A DNA stretch of 64,000 nt, taken from Treponema sp. GTDB taxonomy: Bacteria; Spirochaetota; Spirochaetia; Treponematales; Treponemataceae. Positions 11,601-19,080 of this stretch are shown one piece after another. The notes under the pieces were generated by a model. It saw only the letters and a program-made list of their open reading frames with translations, ran no database searches and was not told the origin of the DNA. Each line of letters opens with the position of its first letter. The stretch's first letter is position 1. The position numbers and the translations under genes were made by a program. Location: the NCBI GenBank assembly GCA_016296575.1, contig JAEDJA010000008.1, positions 26,958 to 90,957 of the forward strand, in the 5' to 3' direction.

Positions 11601-13061
11601 ACTGTTTACAGAAAGTGAGGACTGAACAAATCCAGAAGAAAAAAGATAACTACCGTCTACAGCAATTCTAGAAGGCTCTTCATTTTCGTAATGAGAATAG
11701 TCATAAGCTTCAAAAGTAAAATCAACAGAATCAACATTTGGAAGAATATTTAACTGGAGAGCAGTAAAAACCTTGTCGTCGATGAAAACCTGTGGAACAA
11801 AAACCATAAAGCCTTTATCCATAGGATCAAAATATAATTCCGTAGAAATAATATTTCCATTTGGAAGAAGAATTTTCTGGACTTCAGCCGAACCTGTAAG
11901 GGAAAGTGTTTTTAAATCAAAACCTGCATTCAGGGAAGCATCGTATTTTTCTCCCTTTACAGAAAGGTTTTGAATATTAAAGTATCTTTCATCACCATCA
12001 GCTTTTAAAGAATATAGATTCCAGCCTTCACCATCCGGGGCAAGAACATCCCCTGTCAAATCCCAGAACAGTTTTCCATTTTGATAAACGGCACTTGCCT
12101 GTGAATCAATTTTAAGATTCTGGAAAAGATGTGCAAAATCTGACTTAACTGATGCTGAAAAAACCTGTTTTGGCGAAAGATTCTCGGTTTTTACCACGGC
12201 AGAAAGTTTTTTATCTTTAAGTGAATAAGAACAGTCAACGAGCAAAGGAAAAGTATTCTGGATTGTATCAAGAAAAAATGAATCATCAGCAAAAAAAAGT
12301 TTAAGATTAAATTTGTTGAAAAAATAATTCCCCGCCCTAAGATCACTAAGTGTAAAAGTAAGGGAAGAATCATTTAAACCGTTCAAAAGAAGTCCTTGAA
12401 GATTAATTGATGATGAAATTTTAAAACCATTGATCTTAAAAAATGCAGACAGTACACTTTTCATTGAAATTTCCAGCTGCTGTCTTTTCTGAGTATAAAC
12501 AAGTCCGATTTTTTTAATATCCAGTGCACCTTGAACTGTTTCATTTTCATAAGATACAGTGACATTTTTTACAGAAACGTTTAATGGAATTGTAATTTCA
12601 AATTTTTCCTTTAAGTAAGTGATAAAATAATTTACATCCAGCTGACTATTTTTTTCCTGGTTTTGATTTTCAGCAAGTCTTGTAATTACGGGAATCAGTT
12701 TTTCTGCTTTTAGATCTACACCGTCAATAACAATCGAAGAAATAATGTTTTCATATCGTCTGTGTATAAGATTCCAAAAACTGTAGTTCACCTTAATTTT
12801 TTTAATTGAAGCAACAGTTTCATCAGAATCATCGCAGACAGAAACACCGGTAAGATTTACGGAAGAAAAGATTGATGGTGAAAGATTTTTAAAAGAAACG
12901 TGCAGTGAAGTTGTCTTATAGATTTCTTTCTGAGCCGATTTAACAAGAGAAGAAAACTCATTAGAAATTAGTCTCCCTACCGGTTTTGAAACGAAAACCG
13001 ACAGCAAAATGAGAAATGCAAAAACAGCGAGACTAAAAATTTTTTTCGATTGAGTTTTCAA
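8661..13061 (-). CDS. tamB: TamB-like translocation/assembly module protein
   Basis: 1466 residues. The N-terminal hydrophobic anchor (SLAVFAFLILLSVFVS) is followed by a very long series of beta-strand-rich repeats. The C-terminal DUF490/TamB region includes NALSIGTD and a final WKFNF motif typical of outer-membrane-associated proteins. TamB-type proteins form a long hydrophobic groove across the periplasm and are linked to outer-membrane protein insertion or lipid transport. The position upstream of bamA fits this. The start codon is TTG (minus strand, 13061) and there is no strong Shine-Dalgarno. tmk diverges from the other side, so a promoter pair must lie in 13062-13127. Confidence 0.88.
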   Translation of the reverse strand: MKTQSKKIFSLAVFAFLILLSVFVSKPVGRLISNEFSSLVKSAQKEIYKTTSLHVSFKNLSPSIFSSVNLTGVSVCDDSDETVASIKKIKVNYSFWNLIHRRYENIISSIVIDGVDLKAEKLIPVITRLAENQNQEKNSQLDVNYFITYLKEKFEITIPLNVSVKNVTVSYENETVQGALDIKKIGLVYTQKRQQLEISMKSVLSAFFKINGFKISSSINLQGLLLNGLNDSSLTFTLSDLRAGNYFFNKFNLKLFFADDSFFLDTIQNTFPLLVDCSYSLKDKKLSAVVKTENLSPKQVFSASVKSDFAHLFQNLKIDSQASAVYQNGKLFWDLTGDVLAPDGEGWNLYSLKADGDERYFNIQNLSVKGEKYDASLNAGFDLKTLSLTGSAEVQKILLPNGNIISTELYFDPMDKGFMVFVPQVFIDDKVFTALQLNILPNVDSVDFTFEAYDYSHYENEEPSRIAVDGSYLFSSGFVQSSLSVNSFYLDSLLDTACKFLPLETSSKLQGYSSKLSTFMFSSDAYFSTDFNTFSYNVPYILCANTALENQALMASVNGNEINLSLNDMNLVIGKNSFHASFNLDMDPSSSDIFFQCDFNAFNIPYHFSGNYLQDVLHVSGDYNLTLDVFLDGLANTENPSLYGSIIADSFPIPVLDQTFTTTFDTTFSYNKEQGPEVKIIRFELDEASGQLSTNPHAFISGTLNRYGAQLHDISYSDLYSVMNGNADVYVNQENGIFDGVGLSLNLSNSVTDESLSILMNASNPEQLPFSIDAFLHNYYFDCEIAANNISLNRWTYVNNENNTITASVSFTGTLEHPYVGVNIENCSAYFNGYIAKLTGAAYLEDELITADSFSINYNNLLFAINKLNFSLDSYDGEMEGTLLTELSNKNVDIPVSLKFYDAVKEQGKIIPQSCALTLSCPNLGGSFFKKQTGFFIDARKFGDLVTFSSSSNLGLNGIFNFSTKEINAELLSEGFMSMTAFGTVSETKIAIRLSKIFADLRNIFSYINLDDSIHVYNGILNGSINITGDIDNPEFTGACSVLKPEASITKVIPEKISTEKTMITLYQNEITVVENVYKVKKNNNLYAGCKIFMNKWNLDHIEGKVYTKEKASVPVTLDLIDAVIEGYASVDLDLVFEKKIFDVTGKVFAENAEARFNINMINRNKKKPPIITNCNVDVTLGSHAKLSVDPILRCVFVPDTAFNVVYDGELENLLLNGKFLLKSGDVSYLNRSFYIKEGEIQFTNNEISGLLNPLVTITAETRERDEKGENIRIIFSAQNQYLQNLKPRFSSVPARSENEIMYLLGQIVIGDSTNVRDFIFTASDYAISSTIGRKFENTLRDLMNFDIFSVRTNVIKNALSIGTDRENSSIKNYSFGNFFDNSTVYIGKYLGSSLYFDAMMHVTYNERVLSENFFRSGLLFQPELGFEMESPFGNIRWNIAPNLEALMKKQFVPDSSLTLSWKFNF

Positions 13062-13127
13062 TTCTTTTCTTATATATTATATCTTATTATAGCGAAAAAT
13101 AAGCAGAAAAAAAACAGGATTGAATCA

Positions 13128-13730
13128 ATGATACTTAAGAATTTTTATGTATTTGAAGGAATAGACGGAAGCGGAACTACAACGCAAATCAATCTTCTTA
13201 AAGAAAAGCTTGGCGAAAAATGCGTAAAAACCGCTGAACCTACTTCAGGAGAAACCGGACTTTTTTTACGAAAAATTCTTAAAGGCGAAATTAAAACTGA
13301 TCCTAAAACACAAGCATTTCTTTTTGCCGCAGACCGGTGTGAGCATCTTTATGGTGAAAATGGAATCATCAGTAATACGGAAAAAGGAAAAATTGTAATT
13401 TCAGACCGATACCTTTTTTCTAGTCTTGCATATCAGTCTGTTTGCTGCGGTGAAGAGCTTCCAAAATTATTAAATCAAAGTTTTCCTCTTCCAGAAATTC
13501 TTTTCTTTTTTGAAATTGATCCGGAAATCTCTTTAGAACGGGTAAATAAAAGAGGCGAAACCAAGGAAATTTTTGAAAAAATTGATTACCAGAAAAATAC
13601 AGCTCAATGGTACAACAAAGTAATTACAGCCTACGAAAATGATCCTGAATGTAACATGAAAGTAGTCAGAATTGATGCATCAAAATCCATTGAAGATATT
13701 TCAAAAGTAATTCAGGATAACCTCCGATAA
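13128..13730 (+). CDS. tmk: Thymidylate kinase
   Basis: Phosphorylates dTMP to dTDP. 200 residues from the ATG at 13128. An in-frame upstream ATG at 13050 would add 26 lysine-rich residues that do not belong to the family and would overlap tamB, so the shorter start is chosen. Motifs: P-loop FEGIDGSGTTTQ right at the N-terminus, TAEPTSG, the SDRYLFSSLAYQ substrate motif, and a LID-type region with RVNKRGE. The gene is divergent from tamB. The next small gene starts 7 bp after the stop. Confidence 0.93.
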   Translation: MILKNFYVFEGIDGSGTTTQINLLKEKLGEKCVKTAEPTSGETGLFLRKILKGEIKTDPKTQAFLFAADRCEHLYGENGIISNTEKGKIVISDRYLFSSLAYQSVCCGEELPKLLNQSFPLPEILFFFEIDPEISLERVNKRGETKEIFEKIDYQKNTAQWYNKVITAYENDPECNMKVVRIDASKSIEDISKVIQDNLR

Positions 13731-13737
13731 ATAAATT

Positions 13738-14340
13738 ATGAAAAAAGCAGTTCTTACTGTTCTTATTTTTGCAGTTTTCCTCACTACACTTCCTGCATAC
13801 ATGGTAAAATACAAGGAAGATTATTATAAACTGTACCACGTTCATTATCAGCAGCTGCCTGACGACTGTATTGAAAATATTTACTGGCTTGAAAAAGCTG
13901 CACAGGCTGATTTTTGTAATCCACAGTTCACAGGAAAAAAAATTACAACAGAAACTGAATGGGAAAAATACCGCTACCTTTTCCAGATGCACATAAATCT
14001 GAAATTAATTGAACAGCATCTTAGATTGGGACGTATTTACGATAAAAAAGTTGCCTATTTTTATGATGCACCTTGGAAGGAAGAATACCTGAACAATATA
14101 GAAAAAGCTCTCAGCTGTTATGAGGCAGGATATTACTACTGGCAGGAAGCAAAACTCTGGTATGAAAAAGCCAATGAGTCAAAATTCAATTTTCTTTTTA
14201 TAACAGATTGTCAAAGCTGGGAAGATGAACGGGAGCGTATAAAAACCGGTGACCTGAATTACGAAAAAATGCTGAACCGTGAAATTGAACGTCTTAAAAA
14301 AGTAAAAGCAGACCTTGAAGCAATGGACAAAACCTACTAG
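13738..14340 (+). CDS. Small exported protein of unknown function
   Basis: 200 residues. A signal peptide (MKKAVLTVLIFAVFLTTLPAYM) precedes a helical, Tyr/Lys/Glu-rich body. Patterns such as AAQADFCNPQF, EKALSCYEAGYYYWQEAKLWYEKA and a basic C-terminus suggest alpha-helical repeats, possibly TPR-like, but no named family is recognised. It begins 7 bp after tmk without its own clear Shine-Dalgarno, so it is probably co-transcribed and translationally coupled. Its TAG stop shares the palindrome CTAG with the stop of the convergent EAL-protein gene. Confidence 0.75.
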   Translation: MKKAVLTVLIFAVFLTTLPAYMVKYKEDYYKLYHVHYQQLPDDCIENIYWLEKAAQADFCNPQFTGKKITTETEWEKYRYLFQMHINLKLIEQHLRLGRIYDKKVAYFYDAPWKEEYLNNIEKALSCYEAGYYYWQEAKLWYEKANESKFNFLFITDCQSWEDERERIKTGDLNYEKMLNREIERLKKVKADLEAMDKTY

Positions 14341-16664
14341 GCTTTTTTTGAAACAGGATCTAAAGGTAAGTATTTTTCTTCAAACTCACTGACTGGTAAA
14401 GGTTTTGAAAAATAATGTCCCTGGAAAAGCTTTCCACCAGCTGATTTCATAAAGTTCAACTGCTCTTCTGTTTCTACACCTTCAGTAATAACAGGAAGTT
14501 CCAGCTCTTTTGCCATTTGCAAAATAATACGAATGATTTTTTTACTGCGTTCTGTATTATTAGTTGTAGCAAGAAAAGCCATATCAAGTTTAAGATAATC
14601 AACAGTAATGTCTTTCAGGGAGTTCAATGAAGAATAACCTGAGCCAAAGTCATCCATTTCAATCTTAAAACCAAAATCCTGAAGTTTTTTTAATAGATTC
14701 AGCTGTTTTTCCAGGTCAAACATAATTGCCGATTCAGTGATTTCAAGATTAAGCATGGATGGTTCAATATTGTATTTTTTTACAAGAGAAGTAATATCTT
14801 CAAAAACATCAGTAAAATAAAAGTCCTTTGGTGATATGTTCACAGAAATACAACAGTCTTTTCGACCTTCATCTTTCCATCTTCTTAAGGTCTTACATGC
14901 CATTTCCCAAACACAATAATCCAGCTTTGCAATGGAACCTGTTTTTTCAAAAATGCTGATAAAATCGATTGGCATAACAAGCCCTTTTTCCGGCTGAAAC
15001 CATCGTACAAGAGCTTCTGCACCAAAAAGCTTACCGTTTAAATCTAACTGCGGCTGAAGGAAAATTGTAAACTGCTCTTTTTCCATAGCCTTTTCAAGCA
15101 ATGCAGCTATATTCTGTTCCTGAATAGCATGATCACGCATTTCATCAGAATAATAGGCAATTGATTTACTGTAATCACTTTTTATGGATGCAAGTGCAAG
15201 TAAAGAACGGTCACACATTACAGAAACTGGAAGAGATTTGTTTGTAACTACATAAACACCAATTGCCATTCTGATACGGTAAATATCACTTCCATCTACA
15301 CTAACTGATTGGTACGCCATATCAAGAAACCATTTTTCATCATAGCGTTCAGCTGGCATACATAAAACAAAACAGTCACTATGAAGACGCGCATAAATTG
15401 AACTTTCCTTGGAAAGAGTTTTTAATGCATTGGCAATCTGTTTAAGAATCTTATCACCGGCACTTTGGCCAAAAACATCATTTATAAGTTTAAATCCTTT
15501 AATATTTGAAGTGATAATGATAAAATCACGGTCCGGTTGTTCTGCAAAAACTTTAGCAACTTTTTTATAAAAAGTTTCCCGATTATAAACACCTGTAAGA
15601 TAGTCATGAGTTGCAAGATAACGCTGCTCGTTAAGTTTGTTCATAAGGTCTGTGTTATCCTGGATAATAAAATAAGAACCAAGATACATCTTCTTATCAT
15701 CAAGAAGGACAGAAAATGAAACCTCATAATAATGAAGTTTTCCACCCCTTTCAAAAGATTCATCCCATTTTATTAACTGATTTTCCTTCCATTCAGGATG
15801 TTCTTGCTGCCAGGTAATAAAATAATTTTCCAATCTGGAAAAATCATTTGTATCAACAGAAATATTAAACAGTTCACGAATCTGATTGTTTACGAAAATT
15901 GCACTGCCATCCTTATCAAAGCAGACAACACCTACATCAGTATCATCAAATACATTGAAAAGCATTCCCTTTCGTACTTCGGAAGGCGAATAAAAGATTG
16001 CAAAATATTCAAGAATAATACCACCAATCCCAAAAGCAAACACAGAAATGTCTACCTGGAAACGGGTAAAAACGTAAAGCATATCAATAAAAACCGGAAT
16101 TATAAAAGCCAGAAGCACTTCCACATACTTCCGCTTATATAATTTTGGTGATTTTATGATAGCAAAAATATTTTCAATCAAAATTAAAAAAATTAGAATA
16201 TACGAAAAAAGTAAATGCAGTGTATAAAGGGAAGATCTGCTGCTGTTAATTTTATAAAAAGCTTCACCCTGAAATTCAGTAATAGTAAGGGTAAAATAAA
16301 GCGGGTAAAATGTGTTGATTATAAAAGCTATAGTTTCAATTATACAGTAAATATAACAGCCTATAACAACAAGTTTTATTTCATGGCCAGATTTTGTATA
16401 TTTATTCGAAAATTTCTTAAAATACAGAACAAGCCAGGAAAAAGAAGCCGAAAACAGATTCATGAATAGAAGAACCAGTTTTTCATTGTGAAGCAAAATA
16501 GACATAACATGAAAAACTGATGCCAAAATAGCTATGAGAATAATATATCTTATATCATTAGAACAGTAGTGCTTAGATTTCCAAACAATATTTAATCCAA
16601 TCGAAAGAATTAATATTGAAATAAAAAGAAAAGATACTGTTAAGGAATGCAAAAATCCTGCCAT
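14337..16664 (-). CDS. Membrane PAS-GGDEF-EAL protein (probable c-di-GMP phosphodiesterase)
   Basis: 775 residues. Residues 1-225 hold about seven membrane helices (7TM sensor type). A PAS-like domain (about 235-345) starts near DDTDVGVVCFDKDG. The GGDEF-like domain (about 350-505) begins DYLTGVYNRETF, but its signature reads HSDCF instead of GGDEF, so cyclase activity is unlikely. The EAL domain (about 520-760) keeps EALVRW, VNISPKDF, LEITES, DDFGSGYSSL, KLDMAF, EGVETEEQ and QGHYFSKPLP, i.e. the known metal and catalytic positions. The likely role is c-di-GMP hydrolysis controlled by the membrane and PAS parts, with the GGDEF remnant possibly binding GTP. The last three bases overlap the neighbour's stop. 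Confidence 0.9.
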   Translation of the reverse strand: MAGFLHSLTVSFLFISILILSIGLNIVWKSKHYCSNDIRYIILIAILASVFHVMSILLHNEKLVLLFMNLFSASFSWLVLYFKKFSNKYTKSGHEIKLVVIGCYIYCIIETIAFIINTFYPLYFTLTITEFQGEAFYKINSSRSSLYTLHLLFSYILIFLILIENIFAIIKSPKLYKRKYVEVLLAFIIPVFIDMLYVFTRFQVDISVFAFGIGGIILEYFAIFYSPSEVRKGMLFNVFDDTDVGVVCFDKDGSAIFVNNQIRELFNISVDTNDFSRLENYFITWQQEHPEWKENQLIKWDESFERGGKLHYYEVSFSVLLDDKKMYLGSYFIIQDNTDLMNKLNEQRYLATHDYLTGVYNRETFYKKVAKVFAEQPDRDFIIITSNIKGFKLINDVFGQSAGDKILKQIANALKTLSKESSIYARLHSDCFVLCMPAERYDEKWFLDMAYQSVSVDGSDIYRIRMAIGVYVVTNKSLPVSVMCDRSLLALASIKSDYSKSIAYYSDEMRDHAIQEQNIAALLEKAMEKEQFTIFLQPQLDLNGKLFGAEALVRWFQPEKGLVMPIDFISIFEKTGSIAKLDYCVWEMACKTLRRWKDEGRKDCCISVNISPKDFYFTDVFEDITSLVKKYNIEPSMLNLEITESAIMFDLEKQLNLLKKLQDFGFKIEMDDFGSGYSSLNSLKDITVDYLKLDMAFLATTNNTERSKKIIRIILQMAKELELPVITEGVETEEQLNFMKSAGGKLFQGHYFSKPLPVSEFEEKYLPLDPVSKKA

Positions 16665-16727
16665 AAACGACTAAAAAGTATATCAGATATTGGAAAAAAG
16701 TCAAAAAAACAGTAATATAAATATATC

Positions 16728-17849
16728 ATGAAATCAAAATCCTTCGAAATCAAATATCCTCAGATTAATTCAGGAGCTGGTATTTCTAACGTTTATATTA
16801 GTGATGATGCACCAGACTTCATCTCATATTTTTCAGCAGGTCAGCCAAGAAATGACAACACCCGTTATTTTTTTGTTACAGATGCAACTGTTGCCAGCCT
16901 TGACTGCATGAAGGAATTTACAGCTAGTTTTGATGATGGTGTTCTTGGCCAGGACCGACTTATAATTCTTGGATCAGGAGAAAAATACAAGACTATTGAG
17001 TCTGTTCTTGAGATTGTTAAAGCTGCAATTAATGAAAATTTTTCCCGAAATGACTGTTTTGTTGGAATTGGTGGTGGAGTTATCTGTGATATAACTGCCT
17101 TTGCTGCTTCCATTTTCAAACGTGGTGCTAGAGTAAAGCTTGTACCTACAACGGTTCTTGCTATGGTAGATGCATCAATGGGTGGAAAAACAGGATGTGA
17201 TTTTGATAATTACAAAAACATGATTGGAACCTTCTTCCCTGCAGAAGATATTCTTTGCTACACACAGTTTATTCCAAGCCTTCCAGAAAACCAGTTTAAG
17301 TCAGGCCTTGCAGAAGCATTTAAAACTGCCCTTCTTTTTGATAAAGAACTTTATGACTGGTTTAAAAATGAATCAGTTAAAATCAACAATCGTGATCCAT
17401 CAACACTTGTTTCAATTATTTCCAAATGTATTTATGCAAAAGGAAAAGTTGTAGAGAATGATTTAACTGAACGCGGAGAACGTGCACTTTTGAATTTTGG
17501 ACACACTTTTGCACATGCTTATGAATCCATTGTTGGACTTGGAGCTGTAGCTCATGGAGAAGCTGTAGCCTGGGGGATTGGCCGTGCATTAGCTCTTTGT
17601 GTACACAAGGACATCTGTTCTGCTGCTTATCGTGATGAAATTTTTGAAGTTATGGAAAAATACGGTTGGGATACAAACCCTATTCCATTTGCTGTTACCG
17701 GTGGTGGAATTGGTGAACGTTTCATTACAGCTATGCAAAAAGACAAAAAGAACAAAACAAGTAAAATCCGTCTTATTCTTCAAAAAGGACTCTGTGATAA
17801 TCTGATTCAGGAAGTTGAAGATGAAGACATTCTTTATATTCTGAAGTAA
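16728..17849 (+). CDS. aroB: 3-dehydroquinate synthase
   Basis: Second step of the shikimate pathway (DAHP to 3-dehydroquinate). 373 residues. Visible motifs: GIGGGVICDITAFAA (NAD-binding), PTTVLAMVDASMGGKTG, KNMIGTFF, the metal-ligand region GLAEAFK, LNFGHTFAHAYES and HGEAVAWGIG with metal-binding His residues. The length is normal. The upstream AT-rich spacer has -10-like TAATAT/TATAAA within 15 bases of the ATG and no Shine-Dalgarno, so the mRNA leader would be very short. It is followed after 17 bp by the cysteine desulfurase, in the same direction. Confidence 0.92.
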   Translation: MKSKSFEIKYPQINSGAGISNVYISDDAPDFISYFSAGQPRNDNTRYFFVTDATVASLDCMKEFTASFDDGVLGQDRLIILGSGEKYKTIESVLEIVKAAINENFSRNDCFVGIGGGVICDITAFAASIFKRGARVKLVPTTVLAMVDASMGGKTGCDFDNYKNMIGTFFPAEDILCYTQFIPSLPENQFKSGLAEAFKTALLFDKELYDWFKNESVKINNRDPSTLVSIISKCIYAKGKVVENDLTERGERALLNFGHTFAHAYESIVGLGAVAHGEAVAWGIGRALALCVHKDICSAAYRDEIFEVMEKYGWDTNPIPFAVTGGGIGERFITAMQKDKKNKTSKIRLILQKGLCDNLIQEVEDEDILYILK

Positions 17850-17866
17850 ACAGGTAAAACAAGAAA

Positions 17867-19036
17867 ATGGACAAACCGCTGTATTTTGACTGGGCTGGAA
17901 CTAGCCCTTCTGATGAAGAAATTTTACGTGAAAGCCTTGAAATCAGCATGAAGTACTGGGGAAATCCTTCAAGTGTCCACAATCTTGGAAAAGAAGCCCG
18001 TTGTATTCTTGAAGAAGCCCGTGCTAAATGTGCCTCTGTTCTTGATGTAAAGCCTGAACAACTTTATTTTACCAGCGGTGGAACCGAAAGCGATCATATA
18101 ATTCTTCTGTCTGTTGCCGCAAAGCCAGTTAAAGGAACTGTACTTATTTCAAATATTGAGCACCCTGCCCTTAGGGAAATGGCTGACAGTCTGACAAAAT
18201 GTGGTTTTCAGGTAAAAAGTCTTTTAGCAGATGAAAATGGAATAATTACTCCGGAAACTGTTGTATCATCCCTTACAGACAATACCCTTCTTATCTGTAT
18301 TATGGCAGTTAACAATGAAACTGGAGTAATCCAGCCATTAAAAGAAATCTCCAGCGCTGTAAAGGAAGCAACAAAAGGAAAACGTCGTCCTAAAATTCAC
18401 GCTGACTGTGTTCAGGCATCAGGAAAGATTCCTCTTGAAATCAAAGACTGGGATATAGATAGTGCAGCTTTTTCCGCACACAAAATCTGTGGTCCACGGG
18501 GAATAGGACTGCTATACTTAAAAGATAAAGTAGAACCATTTTTAAAAGGCGGCGGACAGGAAAACGGTATTAGAAGCGGAACCGAAAATCTTTTTGGTGC
18601 AGTAGCCTTTTCAAAAGTACTAGAAAAATACCTGATTAGAAAAGAAAATGAAACAGCTGTGAACAAATTTGAAGAACAGAAAATTAATACTGCCTGGTTT
18701 ATAAATGAGCTTTCAAAAATCAGCTGCTGTACGGTTCTTCCAAAAACAAGACTTTCTAACCAGGAAAAATTTTCGCCTTATGTAGTTCAGGCTGCATTCA
18801 ATAATATCCCAGGCCAGGTAATGCTCAGAGCTTTAAATGCAAAAAACATCTGTATATCTACAGGAAGCGCCTGTTCTGCCAAAAAAGCAAATCGTCCGGT
18901 ACTTGAAGCAATGCATATTGACTCAAAATTACGTGAAACCGCCGTTAGATTCAGTTTTGGACCGGGAACTACCCGTGAAGAAATGGAAACACTTGTTGAA
19001 GCTGTAAAAGAAGTGGCCGGCACTTTCAATAAGTAA
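17867..19036 (+). CDS. Cysteine desulfurase (NifS/IscS-type, PLP-dependent)
   Basis: Takes sulfur from cysteine for Fe-S clusters or thio-modified tRNA. 389 residues. The family landmarks are present: FDWAGTSP at the N-terminus (variant of YLDNAAT), TSGGTESDHIIL, IEHPALREM, the PLP lysine in SAHKICGPRGIG, GGGQENGIRSGTEN, and the catalytic cysteine loop STGSACSAKK. No iscU-like scaffold gene is adjacent, so the acceptor is unknown. It follows aroB by 17 bp and may be co-transcribed. It converges on the TPR/NHL/VWA gene with a 44 bp gap and no obvious strong terminator. Confidence 0.9.
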   Translation: MDKPLYFDWAGTSPSDEEILRESLEISMKYWGNPSSVHNLGKEARCILEEARAKCASVLDVKPEQLYFTSGGTESDHIILLSVAAKPVKGTVLISNIEHPALREMADSLTKCGFQVKSLLADENGIITPETVVSSLTDNTLLICIMAVNNETGVIQPLKEISSAVKEATKGKRRPKIHADCVQASGKIPLEIKDWDIDSAAFSAHKICGPRGIGLLYLKDKVEPFLKGGGQENGIRSGTENLFGAVAFSKVLEKYLIRKENETAVNKFEEQKINTAWFINELSKISCCTVLPKTRLSNQEKFSPYVVQAAFNNIPGQVMLRALNAKNICISTGSACSAKKANRPVLEAMHIDSKLRETAVRFSFGPGTTREEMETLVEAVKEVAGTFNK

Positions 19037-19080
19037 CCAGCCACTCCAACTTTTAAGATTTTCTATTCTAATTTATTTTT

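Noticed and set aside
13050..13127. N-terminal extension of thymidylate kinase
   Set aside because: It overlaps the divergent tamB start and promoter region and lacks any family similarity; the P-loop is at the usual distance from ATG 13128.
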